Assembly: GCF_963169125.1 (NCBI RefSeq)
Contig: NC_084798.1
Coordinates: 200,875,481-200,939,480, forward strand
Length of the DNA: 64,000 nucleotides
Source of the DNA: Humulus lupulus
Lineage: Eukaryota; Streptophyta; Magnoliopsida; Rosales; Cannabaceae
Direction of reading: 5' to 3'
A model generated the notes under the pieces. The model was not told where the DNA came from and searched no databases. It saw only the letters and a list, made by a program, of their open reading frames with translations. Shown here piece by piece: positions 9,969 through 22,108 of the stretch. Each line of letters opens with the position of its first letter. The stretch's first letter is position 1. The translations under genes were made by a program, and so were the position numbers.

Positions 9969-11362
9969 TGTTGCGAAATTTATAGCTATGCAAGTGCACA
10001 CAGTCGCAAACTCGTAATAAAATGGTAAAACCAAGTATCGTCCTTAAGGACTGATTTACCAATTACCAGTCAATTAATTTCTTGTTCTATTTGATGAATT
10101 GAAATTCTTGATTTTTATAAATACAGCAAAAGAAACTACAAATTGCAGAAACAATAATTGAAACTTGAATAGAATAACAACTAATGGAAAAACTTTTAAT
10201 TTAATCACTGAGAAACAATTAGGGTATTCAATCTCATCAACTATCCTCCCTATTATTCCCTAATGCAAAGTGTGAATTCTCCTTCTTTTAACCCAATTCA
10301 ATTAACAAGTTGATAAAGCAGCCTATAATCATACTATGAATTATAAACTCAACCTAGATGACAATTTCCTATATTTATATGGTACATTGAACCACGCAGG
10401 TAGCATTAATCTCAATCAACTTAATAACAGTTAAACAATTAATTCAGATACTTTTGTTCTAAATTAGAATTATGTCCAATATAACCACAGCATAATTAAA
10501 TCTCACTTTTCAGATTTTGACTTAAGAACATATGTAAATGACTAAAGATGGCCAATCAATAATCAATTTAAAAGAACAGATTATATGGAATTGAAGAAGA
10601 GTGAAGAAGAAGGAAATTAAAATTGCATTAGGTCATAACAAAGATTCAAGTGATTCAATTGAACATCCTAAACAAAAAATTAGTTCATAGTCATAGTGCT
10701 AATCACAACAAAAATTAAAGATAACATCAGGAAGAGAAGAAAAACATGTAAAAAATACTCTAAGCTTCAGCCTCTAAAACCAGAACTTCTCCCTCGTCCG
10801 TACATACGTTTTTCTTCCCCTTTTTCGTCATTTAAAACCTAGGATTTAAGATTTTAAAGAGGCGGGCCGTGGCTCTACATACACTATGCCGCGGCCCGTG
10901 TCATAATTCCTGGGCAGAAGATCCTCTCAATGCCGCGGCTCTCTGAAGCCATGCCGCGGCCCGCATCAACAATTTCTGGGCAGAGTGCCCATCTATGCCG
11001 CGACTCTCTCTAGCCATGCCGCGGCCCGAGGATTTCCTTAAAAACATTGCTTCTGTTTCCCACCTAGCCGCGGCTCCACTTTGCTCATGCCGTGGCTCTT
11101 AAGGGATTTCTCAATTCTTCAAGTTTTCATCCCAAAATTTCACCAACACTTCCAAATTGTGTTGAGAACCATTCTTTATCAAAATATGATGGAAAACTCA
11201 GTTATTTCTTCCCTTTCTTTGGCATTTTCTTCCACATGCTCAATTCTTCCTAACATTCACAAAGACAAACAAACAAAGCATAAACCCGCGCTAAATGAAG
11301 GAAAAACGAAATAAAAGACAACTAAAAACATCACCAAAACATGATAAAAACTAGACTCAACA
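9969..11362 (-). repeat. 5' LTR of element 1 (complete, 1394 bp)
   Basis: The plus strand begins TGTTG and ends CAACA, a 5-bp terminal inverted repeat. Compared with the 3' LTR, two of the changes inside the CCGCGG array are CpG-type transitions (ccgtgg at 10867, ccgcga at 10998), as expected from methyl-C deamination. It is followed by gtttt. Confidence 0.93.
10860..11101. repeat. Phased CCGCGG array, 5' LTR copy
   Basis: Cores start at 10867, 10889, 10933, 10954, 10998, 11019, 11068 and 11090. The intervals are identical to the other LTR (22, 44, 21, 44, 21, 49, 22). Confidence 0.85.
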
Positions 11363-13124
11363 GTTTTTATAGATATTTTATTATAATATGTTGTAATTTA
11401 ATTATATGAAATTTGTATTGTTAAGTTAGAAGTTAAAAGTGTAATTCTTTTGAACTTAAATGCTATATTAAATTAAGTTATAATCAATATTTTCAAATAA
11501 TTAATATGATTTATTTATAATTGAAAATATTTGATTGTTATTTAATTTATTTTCATCTTGTAGGAATTATGTTGTATGCTTGAAAAAGAAGGAAAAGAAA
11601 GAAAAAAAATGGCATTTTTGAAGAAATTAGCAAGGAAGTTGGGCATTTTTCAAATCCTAGCCCAGCTGTCACTCAAGCCCACCATAAGCTCACACCACCA
11701 TCAATGCCAACACTCAGCCTTCCCTACTTCACTTCACGTTCAGCCATGCCTCCTGATCCCTTAGCTACATCAAAATGATTCATCACATGCGCCAGTGCAC
11801 ACAAAGCACTTCTCAGCCAGCATAGCCCAAACGTGGGCCAACCTCCTCAGCTGTGGCCCATTTTCTTCACCACAGCCAGCCCAATTGGGCCTCCTGCCCA
11901 GCGTGAAGCCCAACGGCCAACACCCCAAAGCCCAGCCGTAACCACCTGCCACCAACACCTTTCAGCCACCTCTTGAGCCCATCATTTTGCATTTTGTCCC
12001 CTATGACAAAATTGCCAACTTTTTACCCTTTTGTCTACACATTTTCACCACAACACCATCATTACACCCTATAATTTACCTCTACATACCATATTTATTT
12101 TATTTAATTAATCTAATCAATTTAATTAATTTAAATTGATTATTTTAATAATCCCACTTTGGCTATAAATATGGACTTTCAAGACCATTTTAGGGTGCTT
12201 AAATTTTGGTTACCATCTTTTTTCTCCCATTTTCTCTCTACCATTCTATCTTCCATTTGGGTTTTTCAAGAGCATTTTGCAAGTATGTATGTTATTTATT
12301 TTGTAATTTCTATTCTAGTTATGTGCTTCTAATCTTTTTCATAAAATTATTAAGATCATGATGAAGCAACTTGTAACTAGGTAATATTTATGTTGTATGT
12401 TGATTTCCCTTGTAATACAACAAAGTTTATGGATTTTTCTTCTACATATATTTCTTTCATCTTAAATATCTTGTATTTTAGATTGTTAGAACATATTTAC
12501 ACTTTGTTCTTCATTAGTGCATAAGCATAATATTCTTTGTGTAAGATGTGTCATTAAATTGTACACATCCATGCTTAAAACAAAAATATTATGTTTTGCC
12601 TTATAAATAATGATTCATTGATTTATTTGTTATTTCATTAGATTGTTTACACTAAATGCTTTGAAATTATAATTTTGAAAAGTGAAGAAAAATCCTATCT
12701 TTTTATAAGAAATTTGTGCTTAAAATTATAAATATTTTTGGAAAATGATAGTTTAAATTATTTTAACTATCACTAAAACTTGGGAATCAATATACTAATA
12801 AATATTATTAAACTTACATTTTGTGGATTCTAGTATCTTAATAATCTTTTCTTTTAACACTTATTGTCAAATCATTATTGGTTTATTTTCATTCTCTTAA
12901 ATAGCTTTATTTTTCAATCTTTTATTTTATGTACATAATATTAAAACTCATCAATCTTTGGAACTAGGTTAGAATTTATTACTTTTGATTTAAAATAGTT
13001 TTCTTTTTTTATTTTAGACAACTCCTTTGGGTTCGACCTCGTGCTTACACGAAAACTATTCTATAAATACGATTCGTGCGCTTGCGAGTATAAATATTTA
13101 AACATACCCGTTTTGGGTCCATCA
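11363..13124 (+). repeat. Plus-strand LTR-like unit, left end displaced by element 1
   Basis: The unit has a G+C-rich stretch with many GGCCCA/AGCCCA words (11650-11970) and a TATA box. It ends with the block CTCCTTTGGGTTCGACCTCG and a CGTGCGCTTGCGAGTATAAA-like stretch (13021-13100), of the kind found near the 3' end of many plant gypsy LTRs. It ends near TTTGGGTCCATCA. No primer site or coding follows, so it is probably a solo LTR or a non-autonomous remnant. Family and left boundary are not determined. Confidence 0.5.
12164..12170 (+). promoter_or_regulatory. TATA box of the LTR-like unit
   Basis: GGCTATAAATATGG follows a G+C-rich upstream island and precedes a pyrimidine-rich stretch (CTCTCTACC), a typical plant LTR core promoter layout. 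Confidence 0.55.
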
Positions 13125-13512
13125 ATACTCCAGTTTCCTCATCAACTTCAAAAGTGTAAGTTTCTGATTTTCTCTTTGTTATGCATTTTTTTTCTTAGCA
13201 ATCATGATTCTATTCTTGGGGATTTAATGGAAAAAATGGGCATTTTGGTATGTTTTCTAGGATATTTAGGGATGAAAATATGTTCGTATGGGATAAATAT
13301 GGTTGAAAATGACACCTTTTCTAGGTTTTGAATATAGTAGTCATGGTTTCGTGTTGAACAAGACTTGGGGCTTTAGAATAGGGCTTTTACACGAGCAAAA
13401 CAATGATATCCCCATTTTGGGTAACTGCCCATTTCTTCCTAGAAAATCGTGATAGCCCATTTTGGAAGTAATCTTCCCACTTCATGTGGGATTACTTTTA
13501 AAGCCCCGAGCT

Positions 13513-13519
13513 TATAAAA
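13513..13519 (+). promoter_or_regulatory. Candidate promoter of the element 2 antisense ORF
   Basis: CTTATAAAAG lies 152 bp before the ATG at 13665. A splice-donor-like GTAAGT is at 13156, and an acceptor (TTCTTTCTTGTTAG) directly precedes the ATG. The same order (donor, TATA, acceptor-ATG) occurs in element 3 at 29864, 29889 and 31154. Confidence 0.5.
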
Positions 13520-13664
13520 GCTCAGTTATGGCATACAAATAGCCTCGCTATTTCAATCTCAAATTATTCTATCTTATTATCTCGAGCTTGCGAGCCCAAG
13601 ATATCAAGATATTTTCTCTCCATTCTTTCTAAGTGATGGGACTTCACCTTTTCTTTCTTGTTAG

Positions 13665-13955
13665 ATGATGCAATCTTCATAGAATCGGTGGGGGGCCGAG
13701 CTTGCAATGCCTTATCACCATCATCTCCTCGAGTGGAATCTCTGTTTACTCGAAATCAAGGGTTGATTCAGGAACATGAGGAGTGCCTCGAACATGAAGG
13801 CATTCGAGCTCACTTCTGACATCAAATCACTGATTTTGAAGAAGGGAAGAGAATGAGACTACATTTTGTCATGTAAGCTGGTCTAGACTTTGAGATTCGT
13901 CCAATCCCACTATATACCAACTATATGGTTACAATAGTATTTCTGCCAGGGAGAC
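13665..13955 (+). pseudogene. Antisense ORF of element 2, first segment
   Basis: The reading starts at ATGATG right after a splice acceptor but meets stops and frameshifts at once. A recognisable piece is GLDFEIRPIPLYTNYMVTI, which corresponds in place to the region before the gypsy-type 'putative transposon' domain in element 3 (31650-31740). It is interrupted at 13956 by a solo LTR and resumes at 16293. Confidence 0.5.
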
Positions 13956-16292
13956 TATAACGCCCCAATTTCCCTAATAATGCTCATTGCCTTGATTAAG
14001 GGCTAGGAGGGAAATAATGATTTAATTGCATTATTATGTGATAATATGCATGATTATATGAATTATGTGAGTTATATTATAATATGATTGTACTTGCATG
14101 TTTAGGTGTATTAAGCATGCATGTGGGCCCGTTTCTTATTAGAAGGGCATTTTTATAATTTTGGCCTGTTGAAGGCATATTTGAATATACATGTCTTATA
14201 TGTTGAGACCACATTATAATGTGGATATATTTTGGTTATTTGGTACGAGGTGATCCTAGGGAGCAAGTTAGTGGTTTAGTCATAATTCATTATCGGGATT
14301 GATCGGGTAATGGGGAATTATCTAGTGATTATTTGAGGTATTAGAGGTAATGAGAATTATGAGGCATTAATTATGATTAGCGAGAAAAGTGTGGTAAAAG
14401 ACTACCTTGCCCTTAGTGGGATTTGAGAGGAAAGTTTGGACCTAAGGGTATTATGGTCTTTTATGCCTTTAGATAGATTTATCACTAGAACCTTAGAAGT
14501 AACCAAAAGAAACACTCAGCTCACACGTCACTATCCCTCTCGTTTCTCTCTCCCTCTCTTGAAGTGCTTTGGCTTCCTTGAAGTTTTGAGGAATTTGGTT
14601 TGAATTGAAGGAGTTTGGAGCTAAGCTTGGATTAGGTGCAGCTGGGAGGTTGAATTATACTACTGAGGTAAGATTCATAGATCTATCATTCTTATAATTC
14701 TGGTGAACTAAGTGTTTTTCTTTAGTTTTAGCTTTTGGTTTGGGCTTTGAATTGGAGTTAGGTTTTGACTTTGTTTTTAAGGTGTTTATATTGATTATGA
14801 TGCGTTATTGAGAGTCTTACACTCAATTGGGACCTTGATGCAAGTTTGGGGGTGAGATTTTGGGAGTTTTGGCTCGGTAAAATGGTGGGAAAACCCAGAT
14901 TTTCTAGGTTCATTTAGGGGCGCCGCGATGTTGTTCTTCTTAACCACAGCACTGGGGCGATCCAAGGCAAGATGGCCCGCGGTGCTAGGCCATTTTTAAG
15001 GGCTTTATTTTGTAATTTTAGGGCATAGGCCTAGAGACTCGGGGGACGATTTCACCACCCCATGTGGGGGAATTGGAGGTCCCGAGAGCATGAGATTAGT
15101 CCCGGGGTTCAATTATGAATTCAAATGGTAATGAGAACATTATTTGTGGGTTGTAACTAGGTTATCGCTAGGGCTCGGGAGAAGATCGTTCTCAAGAGTC
15201 ATGCTTGCTTGCCTATTTGCTTGCACTTGGACCAAAGGTAAGAAAACTGCACCCAATACATGATGTGTGTGATTAGGGCTTGACCCTGTTGTTAGATATA
15301 GTTATGATTATGGCTCGGGCCCCTGTAAATGTGCATGATTATGATTATGCTTATGATTCTTTGATTAAGCATGATTGAATGCCCTGTATCTGGATAATTG
15401 TTAAATGTTGTATGCTTATTTGCATTATCTCATTAAAAAGCATTGACTTATATGTCAAGGGAAACACTAGCTCACTAAGCACTGGTCAAAAGCATTCACT
15501 TATAAGTCAAGGGTAGCAATAGAGCCCTGAGCATTGGTTGTTATGGTTAGGCCTAATGAAGATCGTATTATACGCTTGACCGACCCTATGGTCGTTGAAA
15601 AATTAAAGCGCTAGATACGCTGGGCAAGCTCCAAGGCTGGTTATACAAAGGATAGGGAAATGGGCTCCGGGGTGACTCGATGGTCACATATCATATAGCA
15701 CTGGGCCCTAGTATGACTTATTAGTCAGTTATTTAGGGCAAAGGGCCCTGATATGATGTTGTAGTCATTTATCTCAATAGAATGCATGCATGAGTAGGGT
15801 TATTACTGCTAGGCATGCTCATTATGATTCTGTAATATGTTATTAACTGCTTATGAGCATTTTTAAGTTTTCTTGCTGAGCCTTGGCTCACGGATGCTAT
15901 GTGGTTCAAGTAAGGGGAAAGGGAAGCTGAACTAGCCATGAGTTGGAGAGCTTCGATGGCAATGTGTACATATGCGGCTGATCAACCATCATAGTTTGGG
16001 TTTCTCAAAGAGACTAGGGTCAAACCCTAATTTGCCGCTTAGGTCGGCTGTTTGTAACTTTTGAGTTGTAATTACTTATTTGAAACTGTAAACTACTTTG
16101 TAAATGTTTGTTTTAGGATCCCATGTACGCATTTAACATTTTAATGAAAAGACTATTCCTTTCATAAAAAAAATTTAACCCTAAGTCGTTAATCACATTT
16201 AGTTGCACAATTATGGCCAAATGAATCGATTAGTGAGCCTATCACTATTTAAAATACACAGTGTAACGGCCTTGGCTATCCAAGGCGTTACA
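13956..16292 (+). repeat. Solo LTR A (TGTAACGCCC/GGCGTTACA family, Tekay-type), 2337 bp
   Basis: It starts TATAACGCCCC (TG decayed to TA) and ends CAAGGCGTTACA. It is flanked by gagac and tagac, a 5-bp target duplication with one change. Inside are a CT-rich leader (14520-14560), a donor-like GAGGTAAGA (about 14665) and a G+C island (14921-14985). No gag or pol lies between its ends, so it is a solo LTR. It interrupts the element 2 antisense ORF. The inverted relative is at 19589-21976, and a truncated relative at 28639 and 41752. Confidence 0.85.
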
Positions 16293-16798
16293 TAGACTCT
16301 CCTTCAAAATTATGGAGAGTTCTTCGAGCCAACCATCCACACTGTCTTCCTCCCCTAGGTTTCTTCTATCCCCGCCTTGAAGTGTCCTATCTTCGAGGCT
16401 GAACACTACCAGAGTGCCATCTCGTTCACGATTCAGATATCAGAAACCCTGTCTCGTCAAAGATTAAAGTTTTCTGCCAAGTTGGAGTGTCGACCCCCCA
16501 ACTCAGAGGAAATGAGTTCTTTTGCTTCGGGCGAGTACAAACCTGAGAGAAAAGTTAACCTCGGAGGCTAGAGTCGTGAGAATATGCAATTTTGGGCGCT
16601 TTTACCCCTGAAAGAGTACTTCAGGAAGTTCACTGACTTTGTTGGTATCGCCCCCCTCCAGCTCCAATTCAATTCGTATAGGGTCTTAGCAACGCTAAGG
16701 TCGCGACATCATGAGGAGAAGTAGGCTGGACCCTCGACACATGAGATTCTATATCTCCTTTACCTGAAAAGCAATCCTACCCGAGCTCAAGGTGGGGA
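16293..16798 (+). pseudogene. Antisense ORF of element 2, second segment (gypsy-type transposon domain)
   Basis: The translation contains KEYFRKFTDFVGIAPLQL and then LYLLYLKSNP. These align by eye with FFWSVVDYFNVSPFQITPN and LYILYFLQ in element 3 (about 31781-31880). This is the N-terminal part of the domain known in databases as putative gypsy-type transposon (PF04195-like; to be confirmed). Frameshifts and stops break it. It is cut at 16799 by solo LTR D. Confidence 0.55.
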
Positions 16799-18179
16799 TG
16801 GTCAGTAAAATATGATGAGCAAGTATACACAATCGATTCAAGTAATAAAATAGTAAGTAAAGTATCATTCCCACAAGGACTACCAACCAATTACCAATAA
16901 TTGATTTTAAATTTCTATTTGGCTGTCAAAATTAGAATGATTTTTAAACTAAGACATAAAATTGAAATAAATTTTGTAATAATAAAGATTGATTTAATAA
17001 TTAAAAACCTAGGATATTAACTTCATCAACTTTTTATTCTATTAATTTTACTAATGAGTACTAAATCTCTTCTTCCTATTCTAATAGAAGGTTAACAAAA
17101 ATCGATTCCTATTCTTTTTCAAGATATAAGATCTCAACCTATATGCAGGTTTTCTACATCTTTGTGATAAACTTAAACACATAGCAGACATTAAGCATAG
17201 AAACCTAATTTCTACACAAGCCATATAAGTACTTTCCTCCAATATGTAACCTATGTCTATATAACGATAGCATATTCAATTCGCCTCTTTCGAATTTTGA
17301 ATCAAAATCATAAATCAAGCAAATATTGATCAGGCATTTACTAGCATTAAGCAAAAATTATATAGATTAGAATAAAGAAGAAGAATCAATAGAACATCAT
17401 AATAACATTAAATAGAAACCCAAGTGACTACATTAACCCCTAGATAGAGGATTTAGTTCATATCATACATAATAACAATAACATTAAGATAATTGTTCAT
17501 ATCAAATAAGCTAAAGAATTAAGATGAAGAAGAAATCTAGAAAACAATAAACCAGAAGACGAAATAAAAAAGAACAATAAACCAACCATCTTTTCTTAAT
17601 CTAGGGTTTACAAAACTAATCCGCCTCCTCAAATTTGCAGAATAATGTAACTTAAATAGATTTTCAATGCTCCCAAGTGAAAATACCGTTTTTTCCTTCT
17701 AAAAATGGCTTAAAATTTCAAAATTGCATTGATAGCTCTGTAGCGCTAGGTTTTGGGCGCTATAGCGCTATTTACAGAATAAAATTCAATTGAAAATTTG
17801 TGAACTAGCGTTGTAGCGCTTGTTTACAGAGCTGTAGCGCTACCATCAGGTTTCCAAATTAAAATCAACAAACGCTGTTGCGCTAGTTACAGAGACAAAA
17901 GACTTCAAAACAACCAGATAGCTTTGTAGCGCTATCATGCTAGCACTGGGGCTCTATTCACAGTAGCATATCTCATACTCATTTCTTCTAAAACGATTCG
18001 ATTTTCTCCAAAATAGCTCCATTTTCTCCCACTTTTATTTCATTAATCTCTTTTCACCGTATTAACATCGAAAACCTGAAACATGAACAAACAAGCATAA
18101 ATCTGTGATAAAATAGCCCTAAACTAATGAAAACCTTCCTAAAAACTAGACCATAAACGAACCTAAAACTCGTTTATTA
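16799..18179 (-). repeat. Solo LTR D (Athila/Tat-type), about 1.38 kb
   Basis: The right end resembles the start of the element 1 LTR in layout (an ACTAGACC stretch), and the left part has the CAAGTATACACAATCG block followed by AAGTATCATTCCCACAAGG, typical of this LTR type in minus orientation. The flanking antisense ORF appears to resume at TTCTATTATCTATCG. Ends are approximate and no clean target duplication was found. A TATTTAAG-like TATA lies near 17653 (minus), downstream of the AGCGCT array. Confidence 0.6.
17735..17950. repeat. Phased AGCGCT palindrome array in LTR D
   Basis: AGCGCT starts at 17742, 17764, 17815, 17836 and 17928, with TGCGCT at 17879. Intervals are 22, 51, 21, 43 and 49 bp. 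Each is embedded in TAGCGCTA-like words, with TTACAGA words between them. The spacing matches the CCGCGG array of element 1, although the word differs. Confidence 0.8.
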
Positions 18180-19588
18180 CTTCTATTATCTATCGAGTTA
18201 TCTAATGGAGAATAGGTTGTTTGAGGACATACCTAACCACCCCTCTAACTTCAAGACCATATTCTTCTGGATGAATGGCTCAATTCGTCCAGATTCTATT
18301 CATTCCAGAGAATTCGTAAGTATTCTCTAACAGTTTTCCTCTTGAATTCTTTCATTTCAAGCTCGAAATGCTCAATCAAGTTATTTGTGCAGCCAACTAT
18401 ACCCTCCCAAAGCCTACTAAGGCTATGAAGGACCACCAAGAGGAAATTTTGAAGCTCCTGTATGGAAAACGATCTCTTTACTACCTCCTTCACGAGAACA
18501 AGCTCCGGCTTTGCAGTCTCCTTGGTGAAAGCGAGACCACAGACAATGCTCAGACTCATAAGTATGTGAGATAGGAAGATGCCCCTATCCCTTCCACCAA
18601 ACTCCCCTCCAGAAAGAAAGATTCAAGCTAAAGCTCTTGAGCCTCTGTTCCCTGATTAATCGAACCTCCAGGCTCGGGGAATGACGCTCACAACGAGAAA
18701 TCTCCAAGCTCGTCTAACGAAGGTAAAGCTGTGCTCAATATGTCAATGTGGTATTCTACCCTTTTAAAACAAGAACCCAATGCTGTAGTTCTTTTTGACG
18801 ATCCTCAAAACAATTTTATGACTTGGTCGAGGGTAGACTTTAAAGTACATATGGATGATAGTCGGTTAGGTAAATTTCAAACTATGTATAGCGTAAACGA
18901 GGTTTGGGAAGAGATAGTTGTCCAACATGTAACTAATGATTATAAAGATCTATCGAGTTTGTCCCCTACTTATCAGGAAGGAACTCCCATAGAATCATTT
19001 GAAGATGTAGCAATATCCTGGACACCGAGTTAGGTTTATTTATTTATAAGTACATTAATATTTTTCACAAACATGGTTAAGTACTAATGTTTATCTTCCT
19101 TTTTCAGGTGAGATGGACTCTAATCTCGAGAATCTTCTCAACTAACCCACCGTCTTGAAGGGTTCGAAATGGGGCAGGGTATCTTCGAAGACTACCAGGG
19201 CTTTGAAGATACTTCAGATGTCTGAGACTACACCTACAACCTCGAATCTTCTGATTGTCTCCTCAGGTCTTGCCACCATTCCTTTAACAATACCTCCTTT
19301 GCCATAAGTCATGGCTCTAATTGCTCCAAGCTCGGCTGCTTCTCCCCTTCCTACTCCTGGCAAAGCTCCTAGAAAAGGAAAGAAAGTCCCCTCTGCTCAC
19401 ACACCAACATTAGCCCGAAAATGCACCATATCTCCCCACAAGCCTAAATTCGTGGTTGACAACGAGGTTGGCACCTATGGTCCTTACCCGCATGGGACGC
19501 ACTTGCAACAATCTCCAAGGTCCTCATTGGGAGTTATTGAAGGGTTGTGACAACACTACCACTCTTTTTGATAAGGCCAGAGAGCTCC
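18180..19588 (+). pseudogene. Antisense ORF of element 2, third segment, with an intron-like gap
   Basis: The segment reads on through NRLFEDIPNHPSNFKTIFFW (about 18209-18270) and NYTLPKPTKAMKDHQEEILK (about 18395-18455). Next comes an unfamiliar stretch (18731-19033, 100 codons, MWYSTLLKQEP...) with no visible counterpart in element 3. A likely intron ends at the acceptor TTCCTTTTTCAG (19107). The next exon (19108-19550) is Pro/Ser/Lys-rich. Solo LTR B interrupts at 19589. Several stops make it non-functional. Confidence 0.5.
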
Positions 19589-21976
19589 TGTAATACCCTG
19601 CTAATTAGGGTCTATTACCACGTGTGTTTAAAATAAGTGCTGGACTCGCTAAATAAGTCATTTGGACTAAAACATGTGATTAGGTCACTAAGGGTTTGGG
19701 CATTAAAAATTTTTGGTCAAGAAGTAAACATTTCTATTAAAAGAAAACTTTAGTCTTTACATGGGATCCCAAAATACAAGTTTAAAAGTTTTTTACAACT
19801 CGGGGATTACAAAATAAGCTAGCTAAGCGACAAAACAGGGTCCAACCCTAGTTTCCCTGCGATATCTCGGCCGTGGCAGTCGAGCGGACTGCATATGTAC
19901 ATGTCACCTCTAATGCTATCCAGCTCATGGAAGGCCAAGCTTCTCCTTACCCTTACCTGCACCACAAAGCACTCGTGACCCAAAGTACTCAGCAAGAAAA
20001 CACATTAACAAATTCAGATGGTCCACATAACATAACATGCTTAACAGTAACAACTGGAACCAAGCATACACACTGTACAAGTAAGTTACCATAGGGTCAC
20101 ACAAGTGTGTGTCACACTCTCATTCATTCCTATGGCATCCGAGCCAGTCAAGTGCTTAATGCACTTCTGTGGTGGCTTAGCCATAATGGCCTACACTCAA
20201 CGCGCATAATGCCGATCACGGCTTATAACCCGAGCCTTACCGACCCTCGACTTATAAGTCGAGCCTTGGAAACCCTCGACTTATAAGTTGAGCCCATTAT
20301 TTACCAAATACACCCTCGACTAGCAGGTCGAGCTTTAATTAGATGTAATAGATAGATTCTCTACTTATAAACTGAGCTTCTTAGTCAGAACAAACATCTA
20401 CATAATACATTCATTATACAAAGATACAATGCATTACAATATACTAAAACACATATACACATGCATAATTATAATCATGCTCATTAGCTGAGCTTGAGCC
20501 CTAATCACATTTACATTTAACAAATGGGCCAAGCCTCAATCATATTATATTAATAGTTGGGCCAATCCCCAATCACGCATCTCACGCAGCGGGTGCAGTT
20601 TTCTTACCTTCGGTTCGAGTGTAAGAAATTAGGCAGGCAAGTACGACAACCGAGAATGCTCCTCTTCCGAGCCCTAGCAGTAACCTAGTCACTACCCACA
20701 AATAACATTCTCATTACTATTTGATTCCATAATTGAACCCCGAGACCAATCTCGTGCTCTCGGGATCTCCAATTCCCCCACACAGAGGGGTTAGGTTGCC
20801 TCCCCGAGTCCCTGGGCCTACGCCCTAAAAATGCAAAATGAAGGCCCCTGAAATTGGCCTAGCATCGTGGCATAACCTTATAGGTGCCATGACACACAGC
20901 CAGGGCCCCCTGCCTTAGAACATCACAACGCCACAGCTTAGAAGAACAGCATTGGAGCGCTCCTACGCGAACCTAGAAAAACTGAGGTTTTCCACCATTT
21001 TTCCCTAAGCCAAAGCTCCCAAATCTCCCCCCAAACTTGCCTAAAAGTCCCCAAATGAGTTTAAAACTCTAAATAACATATCATAATCAATTCCAACACC
21101 TCAAAAACCAAACTAAATCTCTAACCCAAATCAAAACTCATACCTTGGTTTAAAATTATGAAAAACAAACTTAAACCATGGCAAGAATCACTAGAAAACA
21201 AGGTATAATCTTACCTCACTAAAGAACCACGCCCCTTATCTTCCTCCTACTTGAATTCCTAGCTTAAACCTTAAATTTCCAAGCCTTTCTTCTAAAAAAA
21301 AACCAAGATCCTCTAATGTTGTGTGAGAGAGAGAGAGAAAGTAATAAGAAAGAGAGGGAGAGCTGAGTATTTTCCTGAATGTTCTATTTTCCTTCCATTG
21401 AAACATCCTAGTGACTAAGTCACTCCATCCGGGCAAAAGACCAAATTGTCCCTTTTCCCTTAGCCTACTTATTAATGCCCTCAAGCGCAAGACCGTCCTT
21501 AGCCATTTTCCCACTAATCATAATTATCATCTCACGAATTCATATTATCTCCAATATCCTGAGATAATCGCCAAATAATTTCCCATTACCCGAAAAACCC
21601 TAGTAATGTGCTAAATTATCAAAATACCCATCGACTTACCTCGAGCCGAGTACTTGACCCCGTTATGACTAAACCACTAACTTGCTTCCTAGGATCGTCT
21701 CATGCTGAATAACTCAAATATATCCACATGATAATGTGGTTACAACCATATATCACACATGTCTACAATTATATCCTCAGCGGATCAAAATTACAAAATT
21801 TCCCTTCTAATAAGAAACATGCCCACATACATATGTAACATACTTAAACAAGTAGCATAATCATATTATAATACAATTCACATGCTCATACAAATAAGTA
21901 CTCAATTAATTCAATTATTGTCTTCCTGCCCCCTAATCCAGGCACTAAGCCATATTAGGGAAACTGGGGCGTTACA
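19589..21976 (-). repeat. Solo LTR B (same superfamily as LTR A, inverted), 2388 bp
   Basis: The plus strand starts TGTAATACCC and ends TGGGGCGTTACA. The right end is the reverse complement of the LTR A start (CCCCAATTTCCCTAATA-like). No coding lies inside. A G+C island lies at 20863-20955. No clean target duplication is visible at the ends. Confidence 0.8.
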
Positions 21977-22108
21977 ACTGCTCACCTCCGTAAGTATTAT
22001 TTCTTGTCGAGTTTGAAACTATTTTTATTCGTCTTTGTTTGCCTTAAATGTTTTTTCATAATGCAGTGCCTTTTAACCTTCATTCTCCAGTTCAAAATTT
22101 CGAGTCAT
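21977..22108 (+). pseudogene. Antisense ORF of element 2, fourth segment, conserved intron
   Basis: A 77-nt intron-like stretch runs from GTAAGT (21990) to the acceptor ATAATGCAG (22066). Element 3 has a GTAAGT...CTGCAG intron of 81 nt at the equivalent place, before the coiled coil (33020-33100). The exon after it is cut at 22108 by solo LTR C. Confidence 0.55.

Larger units (their letters stand above)
1..11362 (-). mobile_element. Athila-like Ty3/gypsy retrotransposon (element 1), left end cut by window
   Basis: The order on the minus strand is 5' LTR (9969-11362), primer site, gag, protease, RT, RNase H, integrase, an extra ORF2, polypurine tract and 3' LTR (1-1006). The protease motif DLGASIN, the tRNA-Asp-type primer site and an ORF between integrase and the 3' LTR fit the Athila lineage. 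The LTRs differ at about 15 positions over the shared 1 kb counted by eye, so the insertion is young. Even so, gag-pol and ORF2 carry several frameshifts and stops, so the copy is not autonomous. The right flank begins gtttt. The matching left target site lies outside the window. Confidence 0.92.

Noticed and set aside
11650..11970. Possible host gene exon in the G+C-rich stretch
   Set aside because: Short broken frames, repeated AGCCCA words and a following TATA box fit an LTR promoter region.
13041..13331. 96-codon plus-strand ORF
   Set aside because: Crosses the boundary between the LTR-like unit and element 2. Chance frame.
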